From an uncultured Bariatricus sp. (lineage in GTDB: Bacteria > Bacillota > Clostridia > Lachnospirales > Lachnospiraceae): a DNA stretch of 40,953 bases. The translations under genes were made by a program, and so were the position numbers. Position 1 is the stretch's first letter. The number at the start of each line of letters is the position of its first letter. A model generated the notes under the pieces. The model did not search any database and had not been told where the DNA came from. It worked only from the letters and a program-made list of their open reading frames with translations. The stretch covers positions 1-40,953 of the forward strand of contig CAKRFP010000024.1 of assembly GCA_934320645.1 (NCBI GenBank), written 5' to 3'. Shown one piece after another: positions 22,943 through 31,985 of this stretch.

Positions 22943-23040
22943 AAGGCACTGTGTGCTAAAGATGCGCACTTGCACGAAGAGGAAGAGTGTTGCAAGCGAC
23001 TGTGTTCGGTGAGAGAATGTGCTGGGTACAGTCTTTTTGT
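22943..23040 (+). repeat. Dispersed intergenic element, copy B, ending in a terminator-like stem
   Basis: Homologous with element A (12208-12292): shared AAGGCACT, AGAGGA, CAAGCGACTG (22993-23002), TGAGAG and TGTGCT blocks. GACTGT (22998-23003) pairs with ACAGTC (23028-23033), followed by TTTTT, so it could act as a second terminator between rplL and rpoB. The 22839-23224 gap holds no gene. Confidence 0.6.
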
Positions 23041-23099
23041 CATATACGCTACAGTATGCATAAAATACAATAAAAATACAATTTTTTGAAAAGTTAGAC

Positions 23100-23129
23100 T
23101 TGACAATCGAGAAAAACCTGTGGTAAAGT
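23100..23129 (+). promoter_or_regulatory. Promoter of rpoBC
   Basis: TTGACA (23100-23105), 18-base spacer, TAAAGT (23124-23129), with TG two to three bases before the -10. Leader of about 90 bases. Confidence 0.8.
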
Positions 23130-23224
23130 AAAAAATGCGCTATTGTGGCAACGTATGCCATAAGTGCGCCCTGAATAAGGCGGAAATAACCCGAAAATTT
23201 ATCATATAAGGAGTGAAACGTCAA

Positions 23225-26200
23225 ATGGAGAAAAACAGAATTCGTCCCATCACAAACGGAAAAAGTATGCGCATGAGCTATTCCCGGCAAAAAGAAGTAC
23301 TCCAAATGCCTAATTTGATCGAAGTTCAGACCGACTCTTACAAATGGTTCCTGGATGAAGGATTAAAAGAAGTATTTGATGATATTTCTCCGATCACCGA
23401 TTACAGCGGACATCTGAGCCTGGAATTCGTTGACTTTACATTGTGCACAGATGAAACCAAGTACACAATCGAGGAATGTAAAGAACGCGATGCTACTTAT
23501 GCTGCACCGCTTAAAGTGAAGGTAAGACTTCACAACAAAGAGACAGATGAGATCAATGAACATGAGATCTTTATGGGTGATTTACCGATCATGACAAGAA
23601 CCGGTACCTTTGTAATCAATGGTGCGGAACGTGTTATTGTCAGCCAGTTGGTGCGTTCACCTGGTATTTATTATGGAATTGCGCATGATAAACTTGGTAA
23701 AGAATTATACTCTTGCACCGTTATCCCGAACAGGGGTGCATGGCTTGAATATGAGACGGACTCCAATGACGTTTTCTATGTCCGTGTGGACAGAACCCGT
23801 AAGGTGCCGATCACAGTCCTGATCCGTGCACTTGGTATTGGAACGAATGCTGAGATTATCGATCTTTTTGGCGAAGAGCCAAAGATCCTTGCAAGTTTCA
23901 CAAAAGATACTTCAGAGAACTACCAGGAAGGTCTTCTTGAATTATATAAGAAGATCCGTCCGGGTGAACCACTTGCTGTAGACAGTGCAGAAAGTCTGAT
24001 CACCAGTATGTTCTTTGACCCGAGACGTTATGACCTTGCAAAGGTTGGACGTTATAAATTTAATAAGAAGCTTATGCTCAAGAACCGTATCACAGGTCAC
24101 ACGCTGGCTGAAGACGTAGTAAGCCCGATGACAGGTGAAGTGATTGCAGAAGCAGGAGCTGTCGTTGACAGAGAACTTGCAGATGCTATCCAGAATGCAG
24201 CTGTTCCGTATGTGTGGATCGCAAGAGAAGAAAGTGACCGTAATATCAAAGTACTTTCTAATATGATGGTAGATCTCAAAGCTGTATGCGGAATCGATCC
24301 GGAAGAAGTTGGCGTAACTGAACTGGTATACTATCCGGTACTTGCTGAACTCCTGGAAGAGACAGCCGGAGATATCGATGAGCTGAAAGAAGCAATTCAT
24401 AAGAATATTCATGAACTGATTCCGAAGCATATTACAAAAGAAGACATTATGGCGTCTATCAACTACAATATGCATCTGGAATATGGAATCGGTAAAGATG
24501 ATGATATTGACCACTTGGGTAACAGACGTATCCGTGCGGTTGGAGAACTTCTCCAGAATCAGTACAGAATCGGTCTTTCAAGACTGGAAAGAGTTGTTCG
24601 TGAAAGAATGACAACACAGGATCTGGAAGGCATTTCGCCACAGTCACTGATCAATATCAAGCCTGTGACTGCTGCTGTTAAAGAGTTCTTCGGATCATCA
24701 CAGCTGTCACAGTTCATGGATCAGAATAACCCACTTGGTGAACTGACTCACAAGAGACGTCTTTCCGCACTTGGTCCTGGTGGACTTTCCCGTGACCGTG
24801 CCGGATTCGAGGTCCGTGACGTTCACTACTCACATTACGGAAGAATGTGTCCAATCGAGACACCTGAAGGACCGAACATCGGTCTGATCAACTCTCTTGC
24901 ATGTTATGCAAGAATCAATGAGTACGGATTTGTAGAAGCTCCGTACCGTAAGATTGACAAGACAGATCCGCAGAATCCGGTTGTAACCGAAGAAGTTGTA
25001 TATATGACTGCGGATGAAGAAGATAATTATCATGTAGCACAGGCGAATGAGCCTCTGGATGAAGAAGGACATTTCGTTCATAAGAATGTATCCGGACGTT
25101 ATCGTGATGAGACTCAGGAATACGAGAGAAGAATGTTCGATTACATGGACGTATCTCCGAAGATGGTATTCTCTGTTGCTACAGCACTGATTCCGTTCCT
25201 GCAGAACGATGATGCGAACCGTGCGCTGATGGGGTCCAACATGCAGCGTCAGGCAGTACCGCTTCTTACTACAGAAGCTCCGGTAGTCGGAACAGGTATG
25301 GAAGTAAAATCTGCTGTCGACTCAGGTGTATGTGTCGTTGCAGAAGAAGGTGGTATTGTTGAGAGATCAACATCTACCGAAATCACAATCAAACAGGATG
25401 ACAAGATAAGAAAGACTTACAAGCTGACCAAATTCCTGCGAAGCAACCAGAGCAACTGCTACAACCAGAGACCGATCGTTGTCAAAGGTGAGAGAGTTGA
25501 AAAGGGACAGGTAATCGCAGACGGACCGTCTACATCTAATGGTGAGATGGCTCTTGGTAAGAACCCGTTGATCGGATTCATGACCTGGGAAGGTTACAAC
25601 TACGAGGATGCTGTACTTCTTAGTGAACGTCTTGTACAGAATGATGTTTACACATCTGTTCATATCGAAGAATATGAAGCAGAAGCCCGTGATACAAAGC
25701 TCGGACCAGAAGAAATCACACGCGATATTCCAGGCGTAGGTGATGATGCACTGAAAGATCTGGATGAGAGAGGTATTATCCGTATCGGTGCTGAGGTTCG
25801 TGCAGGAGATATTCTTGTCGGCAAGGTTACTCCGAAGGGAGAGACAGAACTGACAGCAGAGGAAAGACTTCTTCGTGCAATCTTTGGAGAAAAAGCTCGT
25901 GAAGTAAGAGACACTTCTCTGAAAGTACCTCATGGTGAATACGGTATCGTTGTAGATGCAAAAGTATTTACAAGAGAAAATGGAGATGAACTTTCACCGG
26001 GAGTTAACCAGGCAGTCCGTATCTACATCGCACAGAAGAGAAAGATCTCTGTAGGTGATAAGATGGCCGGACGTCATGGTAACAAGGGTGTTGTTTCCCG
26101 TGTACTTCCTGTAGAAGATATGCCGTTCCTTCCAAACGGACGTCCGCTTGACATCGTGCTGAACCCACTGGGTGTACCATCACGTATGAACATCGGACAG

Positions 26201-27094
26201 GTACTGGAGATCCACCTTTCTCTGGCTGCCAAAGCACTTGGATTCAACATCGCAACACCGGTATTTGATGGTGCAAACGAGGTTGATATTATGGATACCC
26301 TGGATCTGGCGAACGATTATGTTAACCTGTCCTGGGAAGAATTTGAAGCAAGACATAAAGAAGAACTTCTTCCGGAAGTTATGGATTATCTGTATGAGAA
26401 CAGAGACCACAGAGCACTGTGGAAAGGCGTTCCGCTTTCAAGAGACGGTAAAGTAAGACTGAGAGACGGTCGTACCGGAGAATATTTCGACAGCCCGGTA
26501 ACAATCGGACACATGCATTATCTGAAACTGCATCACCTCGTTGATGATAAGATCCATGCACGTTCAACCGGTCCTTACTCACTGGTAACACAGCAGCCAC
26601 TTGGTGGTAAAGCACAGTTCGGTGGACAGCGTTTCGGAGAGATGGAGGTTTGGGCACTGGAAGCTTACGGTGCATCTTATACTCTGCAGGAAATCCTGAC
26701 AGTTAAATCCGATGATGTAGTTGGTCGTGTGAAGACATACGAAGCAATCATCAAAGGTGAAAATATTCCTGAACCGGGAATTCCGGAATCCTTCAAGGTA
26801 CTTCTTAAAGAACTTCAGTCACTCGGTCTGGATGTACGTGTCCTGGATGAGAACAATGAAGAAGTTCAGATCATGGAAAGTGTAGATTACGGTGATACAA
26901 ACCTGAATCACATTATTGAAGGAGACAGACGCTACAATAACGACGAAGATTACGGCAAACACGGATACAGCAAGCAGGAATTTTCAGAAGGAGAACTGGT
27001 TGATGTAGAAGATGAGCCGGAGGAAGATGACAGCTTCGACGATTTTGATGGCGATATGAACGATGATTTTGATGACGACATGGATTTAGAATAG
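23225..27094 (+). CDS. rpoB: DNA-directed RNA polymerase subunit beta
   Basis: 1289 residues. The rifampicin-binding cluster begins near residue 490 (SSQLSQFMDQNNPLGELTHK, then RRLSALGPGGL) and carries the sensitive-type Asp, His and Ser residues. GRMCPIETPEGPNIGLINSL, KMAGRHGNKGV and GGKAQFGGQRFGEMEVWALEAYG are all present, so the catalytic face is intact. The chain ends in a long, strongly acidic tail (about 50 residues rich in Asp/Glu). ATG 23225 was chosen; the GTG at 23213 lies inside the AAGGAG. rpoC starts 13 bases after its stop. Confidence 0.99.
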   Translation: MEKNRIRPITNGKSMRMSYSRQKEVLQMPNLIEVQTDSYKWFLDEGLKEVFDDISPITDYSGHLSLEFVDFTLCTDETKYTIEECKERDATYAAPLKVKVRLHNKETDEINEHEIFMGDLPIMTRTGTFVINGAERVIVSQLVRSPGIYYGIAHDKLGKELYSCTVIPNRGAWLEYETDSNDVFYVRVDRTRKVPITVLIRALGIGTNAEIIDLFGEEPKILASFTKDTSENYQEGLLELYKKIRPGEPLAVDSAESLITSMFFDPRRYDLAKVGRYKFNKKLMLKNRITGHTLAEDVVSPMTGEVIAEAGAVVDRELADAIQNAAVPYVWIAREESDRNIKVLSNMMVDLKAVCGIDPEEVGVTELVYYPVLAELLEETAGDIDELKEAIHKNIHELIPKHITKEDIMASINYNMHLEYGIGKDDDIDHLGNRRIRAVGELLQNQYRIGLSRLERVVRERMTTQDLEGISPQSLINIKPVTAAVKEFFGSSQLSQFMDQNNPLGELTHKRRLSALGPGGLSRDRAGFEVRDVHYSHYGRMCPIETPEGPNIGLINSLACYARINEYGFVEAPYRKIDKTDPQNPVVTEEVVYMTADEEDNYHVAQANEPLDEEGHFVHKNVSGRYRDETQEYERRMFDYMDVSPKMVFSVATALIPFLQNDDANRALMGSNMQRQAVPLLTTEAPVVGTGMEVKSAVDSGVCVVAEEGGIVERSTSTEITIKQDDKIRKTYKLTKFLRSNQSNCYNQRPIVVKGERVEKGQVIADGPSTSNGEMALGKNPLIGFMTWEGYNYEDAVLLSERLVQNDVYTSVHIEEYEAEARDTKLGPEEITRDIPGVGDDALKDLDERGIIRIGAEVRAGDILVGKVTPKGETELTAEERLLRAIFGEKAREVRDTSLKVPHGEYGIVVDAKVFTRENGDELSPGVNQAVRIYIAQKRKISVGDKMAGRHGNKGVVSRVLPVEDMPFLPNGRPLDIVLNPLGVPSRMNIGQVLEIHLSLAAKALGFNIATPVFDGANEVDIMDTLDLANDYVNLSWEEFEARHKEELLPEVMDYLYENRDHRALWKGVPLSRDGKVRLRDGRTGEYFDSPVTIGHMHYLKLHHLVDDKIHARSTGPYSLVTQQPLGGKAQFGGQRFGEMEVWALEAYGASYTLQEILTVKSDDVVGRVKTYEAIIKGENIPEPGIPESFKVLLKELQSLGLDVRVLDENNEEVQIMESVDYGDTNLNHIIEGDRRYNNDEDYGKHGYSKQEFSEGELVDVEDEPEEDDSFDDFDGDMNDDFDDDMDLE

Positions 27095-27107
27095 GAGGAT
27101 GCCGAGA

Positions 27108-30100
27108 ATGACAGAAACAAAAAAAGAACCAACGTATCAACCGATTTCATTTGATGCGATTAAAATAGGTCTGGCATCTCCGGAAAAGATTCTGGAATGG
27201 TCAAGAGGTGAAGTTACAAAACCGGAGACAATCAACTACAGAACACTCAAACCGGAAAGAGACGGTCTGTTCTGTGAGAAAATCTTCGGACCTAGCAAAG
27301 ACTGGGAATGCCACTGTGGTAAATACAAAAAGATCCGTTATAAAGGTGTTGTATGTGACCGCTGTGGTGTAGAAGTAACAAAAGCAACTGTGCGACGTGA
27401 ACGTATGGGTCACATCGCGCTTGCGGCACCGGTTTCTCATATCTGGTATTTCAAAGGTATTCCGAGCCGTATGGGACTGATCCTGGATCTTTCACCGAGA
27501 ACTCTGGAAAAAGTACTGTATTTCGCTTCTTATATCGTACTTGATAAGGGAGAGACAGATCTCTCTTACAAGCAGGTTCTTTCAGAAGCAGAATACCAGG
27601 AAGCAAGAGAGAACTGGGGCAATGGTTTCCGCGTAGGAATGGGAGCAGAAGCGATCAAAGAACTTCTCGAAGCGATCGATCTTGAAAAAGATTATGCTGA
27701 ACTGCAGGCAGGACTTGAGGGTGCTACCGGACAGAAGAGAGCAAGAATCGTTAAGAGACTTGAAGTAGTAGAAGCTTTCCGTGAATCAGGAAACAAACCG
27801 GAATGGATGATCATGACTGCAATCCCGGTAATTCCGCCGGATCTGCGTCCGATGGTACAGTTGGATGGTGGACGTTTTGCAACATCTGACCTGAATGATC
27901 TGTACAGAAGAATTATCAACAGAAATAACCGTCTGAGAAGACTCCTTGAACTGGGAGCTCCGGACATTATCGTTAGAAACGAAAAGAGAATGCTGCAGGA
28001 AGCTGTAGATGCTCTGATCGACAATGGACGTCGTGGACGTCCGGTAACAGGTCCTGGAAACAGAGCACTGAAATCCCTTTCTGATATGCTGAAAGGTAAG
28101 TCAGGACGTTTCCGTCAGAACCTGCTTGGAAAACGTGTTGACTACTCAGGACGTTCCGTTATCGTTGTAGGACCGGAACTGAAGATCTATCAGTGCGGTC
28201 TTCCGAAAGAAATGGCAATCGAGCTGTTCAAGCCGTTTGTTATGAAAGAACTTGTTGAGAGCGGAGCTGCTCACAACATTAAGAATGCTAAGAAAATGGT
28301 AGAACGTCTTCAGCCGGAAGTATGGGATGTGCTTGAAGATGTAATCAAAGAGCATCCGGTTATGCTGAACCGTGCTCCTACTCTTCACCGTCTTGGTATC
28401 CAGGCATTTGAACCGATCCTGGTAGAAGGTAAAGCAATCAAGCTTCACCCACTGGTATGTACAGCGTTCAATGCCGATTTCGATGGTGACCAGATGGCGG
28501 TTCATCTTCCGCTTTCTGTAGAAGCACAGGCAGAATGCCGTTTCCTTCTGCTTTCACCAAACAACCTTCTGAAACCGTCTGATGGTGGTCCGGTAGCTGT
28601 ACCTTCACAGGATATGGTCCTTGGTATCTACTATCTGACACAGGAAAGACCTGGTGCAAAGGGAGAAGGCAAAGTATTCAAGAGTGTCAATGAAGCAATT
28701 CTTGCTTATGAGAACGGAGTTGTTACTCTTCACTCAAGAATCAAAGTACGTGTGACAAAGACAATGCCGGATGGAACAAAGAAGACCGGTACAGTAGAGT
28801 CTACACTTGGACGTTTCATCTTCAACGAAATCATTCCGCAAGATCTTGGTTTTGTTGATCGTGAAAAAGAAGGAAATGAACTGGTTCTTGAAGTGGATTT
28901 CCATGTAGGAAAGAAACAGCTGAAACAGATTCTTGAAAAAGTTATTAACACACATGGTGCATCAGCTACAGCCGAAGTACTTGACCATGTAAAATCAATG
29001 GGATACAAGCTCTCTACAAGAGCAGCTATGACTGTATCTATTTCAGATATGACTGTACCGCCACAGAAACCGGAACTGATCGCAAGAGCACAGTCAACGG
29101 TTGATAAGATCACACGTAACTTCAAGCGTGGTCTTATTACAGAAGAAGAGCGTTACAAAGAGGTTGTAGAAACCTGGAAAGAAACAGATGATGAGCTTAC
29201 AGAAGCCCTTCTTACCGGACTTGATAAATACAACAATATCTTCATGATGGCGGATTCCGGAGCCCGTGGATCTGATAAACAGATCAAACAGCTTGCAGGT
29301 ATGCGTGGACTTATGGCTGATACAACCGGTCATACGATCGAGCTGCCAATCAAGTCAAACTTCCGTGAAGGTCTGGACGTACTGGAATACTTCATGTCTG
29401 CACATGGAGCTCGAAAAGGTATGTCAGATACTGCCCTTCGTACAGCCGATTCAGGATACCTGACAAGACGTCTTGTTGACGTATCACAGGATCTGATCAT
29501 CCGTGAGGTTGACTGTGTAAGCAAGGATGCTGAAATTCCGGGAATGTATCTGCATGCATTCATGGATGGAAATGAAGAAATCGAAAGTCTTCAGGAACGT
29601 ATTACAGGAAGATATTCATGCTATACAATCTGTGACAAAGATGGCAATGTGCTTGTAAAAGCAAACCACATGATCACACCAAAACGTGCAGAAAAGATCA
29701 TGAAATACGGTGTGGATGAAAATGGAAATTCACCGCTTAAGAAAGTGAAAGTCCGTACAATCCTGACCTGTAAATCACACATCGGTATCTGTGCAAAATG
29801 TTATGGTGCCAACATGGCAACAGGTGAACCTGTACAGGTTGGTGAAGCCGTTGGTATTATCGCAGCTCAGTCAATCGGTGAACCTGGTACACAGCTGACC
29901 ATGCGTACTTTCCATAGTGGTGGTGTAGCCGGTGGAGATATCACACAGGGTCTTCCTCGTGTCGAAGAACTTTTTGAAGCAAGAAAGCCGAAAGGTCTTG
30001 CTATCATCACAGAAATCGCAGGTGTTGCAAACCTGAACGATACAAAGAAGAAGCGTGAAATCATCGTTACCAATCAGCAGACAGGTGAGACAAAGACTTA

Positions 30101-30800
30101 TCTGATTCCTTATGGATCACGTATTAAAGTACAGGATGGAGCTGTTCTGGAAGCCGGTGACGAGCTTACAGAAGGTAGCGTGAACCCGCATGACCTTCTT
30201 AAGATCAAAGGTCTTCGTGCTGCGCAGGATTACATGCTTCAGGAAGTACAGAGAGTATACCGTCTGCAGGGTGTAGAAATCAACGATAAGCATATCGAAG
30301 TTATCGTTCGTCAGATGCTGAAGAAAATCCGCATCGAAGAAAGAGGAGATACGGAATTCCTTCCAGGAACAATGGTGGATGTCCTTGAGTTCAACGATGT
30401 AAATGAACAGATGGTAGCAGAAGGTAAAGAGCCTGCAACAGGAGAACAGATCATGCTTGGTATTACCAAGGCATCCCTGGCAACAGATTCCTTCCTGTCA
30501 GCTGCATCCTTCCAGGAGACAACCAAGGTTCTGACTGAGGCTGCTATCAAAGGTAAGGTTGACCACCTGATCGGTCTGAAAGAGAACGTCATTATCGGTA
30601 AACTGATTCCGGCAGGAACAGGTATGAGAAAATACCGTGACGTTAAGCTTGATACAGGTCTTGGTATGGATATGGACGACGAAATCAGTTTTGATGATTT
30701 TGATATGGATGATGATGCTGAGCCTGAAGCACCGGCAGAGACAGCAGAAACTGTTGAAACCGAAGAAAATGCTGACGAAACAGTTACAGTTGAAGAATAG
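27108..30800 (+). CDS. rpoC: DNA-directed RNA polymerase subunit beta prime
   Basis: 1230 residues. N-terminal zinc ribbon CHCGKYKKIRYKGVVCDRCG, the lid/rudder region, and the Mg-binding NADFDGD at residues 455-461; the trigger loop/bridge helix region includes RGSDKQIKQLAGMRGLMADT and KSNFREGLDVLEYF; a second zinc site has the CKSHIGICAKCYG Cys set. Like RpoB, it ends in a long acidic tail, ESVTVEE-like and Ala/Glu/Thr-rich (about residues 1190-1230). AGGAGG lies nine bases from ATG 27108; the ATG at 27099 abuts it. Terminator at 30820. Confidence 0.99.
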   Translation: MTETKKEPTYQPISFDAIKIGLASPEKILEWSRGEVTKPETINYRTLKPERDGLFCEKIFGPSKDWECHCGKYKKIRYKGVVCDRCGVEVTKATVRRERMGHIALAAPVSHIWYFKGIPSRMGLILDLSPRTLEKVLYFASYIVLDKGETDLSYKQVLSEAEYQEARENWGNGFRVGMGAEAIKELLEAIDLEKDYAELQAGLEGATGQKRARIVKRLEVVEAFRESGNKPEWMIMTAIPVIPPDLRPMVQLDGGRFATSDLNDLYRRIINRNNRLRRLLELGAPDIIVRNEKRMLQEAVDALIDNGRRGRPVTGPGNRALKSLSDMLKGKSGRFRQNLLGKRVDYSGRSVIVVGPELKIYQCGLPKEMAIELFKPFVMKELVESGAAHNIKNAKKMVERLQPEVWDVLEDVIKEHPVMLNRAPTLHRLGIQAFEPILVEGKAIKLHPLVCTAFNADFDGDQMAVHLPLSVEAQAECRFLLLSPNNLLKPSDGGPVAVPSQDMVLGIYYLTQERPGAKGEGKVFKSVNEAILAYENGVVTLHSRIKVRVTKTMPDGTKKTGTVESTLGRFIFNEIIPQDLGFVDREKEGNELVLEVDFHVGKKQLKQILEKVINTHGASATAEVLDHVKSMGYKLSTRAAMTVSISDMTVPPQKPELIARAQSTVDKITRNFKRGLITEEERYKEVVETWKETDDELTEALLTGLDKYNNIFMMADSGARGSDKQIKQLAGMRGLMADTTGHTIELPIKSNFREGLDVLEYFMSAHGARKGMSDTALRTADSGYLTRRLVDVSQDLIIREVDCVSKDAEIPGMYLHAFMDGNEEIESLQERITGRYSCYTICDKDGNVLVKANHMITPKRAEKIMKYGVDENGNSPLKKVKVRTILTCKSHIGICAKCYGANMATGEPVQVGEAVGIIAAQSIGEPGTQLTMRTFHSGGVAGGDITQGLPRVEELFEARKPKGLAIITEIAGVANLNDTKKKREIIVTNQQTGETKTYLIPYGSRIKVQDGAVLEAGDELTEGSVNPHDLLKIKGLRAAQDYMLQEVQRVYRLQGVEINDKHIEVIVRQMLKKIRIEERGDTEFLPGTMVDVLEFNDVNEQMVAEGKEPATGEQIMLGITKASLATDSFLSAASFQETTKVLTEAAIKGKVDHLIGLKENVIIGKLIPAGTGMRKYRDVKLDTGLGMDMDDEISFDDFDMDDDAEPEAPAETAETVETEENADETVTVEE

Positions 30801-30819
30801 GCTTTATATGCTAAGAGAG

Positions 30820-30851
30820 GCAGATACGTTGAAAGGCGTGTCTGCTTTTCT
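30820..30851 (+). terminator. Intrinsic terminator after rpoC
   Basis: GCAGATACG (30820-30828) pairs with CGTGTCTGC (30837-30845), one G-U pair, then TTTTCTT. Confidence 0.8.
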
Positions 30852-30925
30852 TGCTTTAAAGACATGAAAAACAAAAATATTTGAAAAATATTTCCAATTC
30901 TTTAACACTTTACAAAAATAAAGGG

Positions 30926-30954
30926 TTGCAAAATATGAAAAAATACAGTAGCAT
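30926..30954 (+). promoter_or_regulatory. Promoter of the XRE-cupin regulator
   Basis: TTGCAA (30926-30931), 17-base spacer, TAGCAT (30949-30954). Confidence 0.62.
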
Positions 30955-30987
30955 ATAGATAATCAGTCGAAAATCAGGGGGTGTGAT

Positions 30988-31566
30988 ATGCTGGATTTAG
31001 CTCATATTGGTGAACGGATCAGAGAATGCAGAAAAAAGAAAATGATGACAATCCGGGTTTTGGGAGAATATACAGGACTTTCAGCGGGCTATCTGAGTAT
31101 GCTGGAACAGAATAAGACATCTCCGAATGTGGACAGTCTTGCGCGAATTTGTGAAGCACTGGATATTGATATCCAGTATGCACTGGAAGGCGAGATACCG
31201 GGAAAGACGGTTATACGCAGAGAAGAAATGAGTAAGCATCTTTATCCGGAAGAAAATATAACAGTTGAGGTTGCAGACTTTGGTCAGGGAGAATCGATTT
31301 TTGAATATATTACGATTGGACCGGGAGAATCTGCGAAAAAAGAAGAATATCGCCATGTCTTTTCGGAAATGTGTATGGTGATAAAAGGAACTCTGAATGT
31401 AGAGGTGGAAGGAGAAATTTGCAGTTTACATCCGGGAGACAGTGTATATATAAAGAGCAGAGAGCGTCATAGTATTTCCAATCCTGGAAAAGAACCTTGT
31501 GTGAGTATATGGGTATATCACCGGGATGTACCAAGACTGTTTGGAAGGAATGAAAATAAAAGGTGA
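30988..31566 (+). CDS. XRE-family regulator with C-terminal cupin domain
   Basis: 192 residues. Helix-turn-helix of the Cro/CI type at about 6-62 (IRECRKKKMMTIRVLGEYTG, then LSAGYLSMLEQNKTSPNVDSL), a linker, and a cupin_2 barrel at about 110-185 with EEYRHVFSEMCMVIKGTLNVEV and LHPGDSVYIKSRERHSISNPG. This layout is common in PuuR/SinR-like small-molecule-responsive repressors, often controlling an adjacent catabolic or transport operon. Its neighbour is the pepP-opp operon, which it might control, but no shared operator was identified. GGGGGTG lies about six bases before the ATG. Confidence 0.85.
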   Translation: MLDLAHIGERIRECRKKKMMTIRVLGEYTGLSAGYLSMLEQNKTSPNVDSLARICEALDIDIQYALEGEIPGKTVIRREEMSKHLYPEENITVEVADFGQGESIFEYITIGPGESAKKEEYRHVFSEMCMVIKGTLNVEVEGEICSLHPGDSVYIKSRERHSISNPGKEPCVSIWVYHRDVPRLFGRNENKR

Positions 31567-31597
31567 AAATAAAATTGTGAAATAAATAGCATTCCTC

Positions 31598-31626
31598 TTG
31601 ACAATCTTAGAGTATGGTTCTATAAT
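31598..31626 (+). promoter_or_regulatory. Perfect consensus promoter of the pepP-opp operon
   Basis: TTGACA (31598-31603), exactly 17 bases, TATAAT (31621-31626). The leader to the ATG at 31986 is about 350 bases. Confidence 0.95.
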
Positions 31627-31642
31627 AAGAAAAAGTTACACA

Positions 31643-31660
31643 TATGAATAAATATTCATC
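31643..31660. promoter_or_regulatory. ARG-box-like palindrome just downstream of the promoter
   Basis: TATGAATAAATATTCATC fits the ArgR/AhrC ARG-box pattern (TGAAT, four A/T, ATTCA) and is followed by a weaker TGAATGAATTTGCA at 31661. It lies about 10-28 bases after the expected start site, a repressor position. It could equally be only an RNA hairpin. Confidence 0.45.
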
Positions 31661-31800
31661 TGAATGAATTTGCAAAAATTGAACTGTTGAAACGGGGTTT
31701 CTTCGAAATTCACGCAACTCTGAAGACAGTGTTATTTACGAAAGTGTATAAAGATTACATTTTTATACATACAATACGGACAATCTAATAATTAAACATA

Positions 31801-31872
31801 GACGTCATAGCGTGAAACTATGACCTTTGAAAGAAGACAAGGACGTCATGATGCAAATCATGGCGTTCTTTT
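31801..31872 (+). promoter_or_regulatory. Antiterminator/terminator switch in the pepP-opp leader
   Basis: Stem 1: GTCATAG 31804-31810 with CTATGAC 31818-31824. Terminator: 31839-31852 pairs over 14 bases with 31857-31870 around a GCAA loop, followed by a T run. Alternative: ATGACCTT (31820-31827) pairs with AAGG (31839-31842) and TCAT (31846-31849), which disrupts both. The upstream leader (31680-31800) holds more small hairpins; no known riboswitch consensus was recognised. Confidence 0.65.
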
Positions 31873-31881
31873 GTTTACACC

Positions 31882-31952
31882 ACTAGACTGCGGTCTAGTA
31901 AAGTATTACATTGTCACAGAGGGACGGACATATCTGGTAAATATACCGTCTC
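31882..31952 (+). other. Two further hairpins between the leader terminator and the peptidase gene
   Basis: ACTAGAC/GTCTAGT (31882-31888/31893-31899) with a TGCG loop, and GGGACGG/CCGTCTC (31921-31927/31946-31952) enclosing GGTA/TACC. The second lies about 20 bases before the ribosome binding site. No T tract follows either. Confidence 0.5.
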
Positions 31953-31985
31953 AGAAGAACAAAAGTGCATGAGAGGAGAACAGAA

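Noticed and set aside
30311..30874. 187-residue minus-strand ORF
   Set aside because: Ser/Val-rich antisense of the rpoC end and its terminator, no ribosome binding site.
31630..31880. T-box, SAM or other known riboswitch in the pepP-opp leader
   Set aside because: No T-box GGUGGNACCGCG-like or other class-defining sequence could be found by eye, so it is reported as unassigned.
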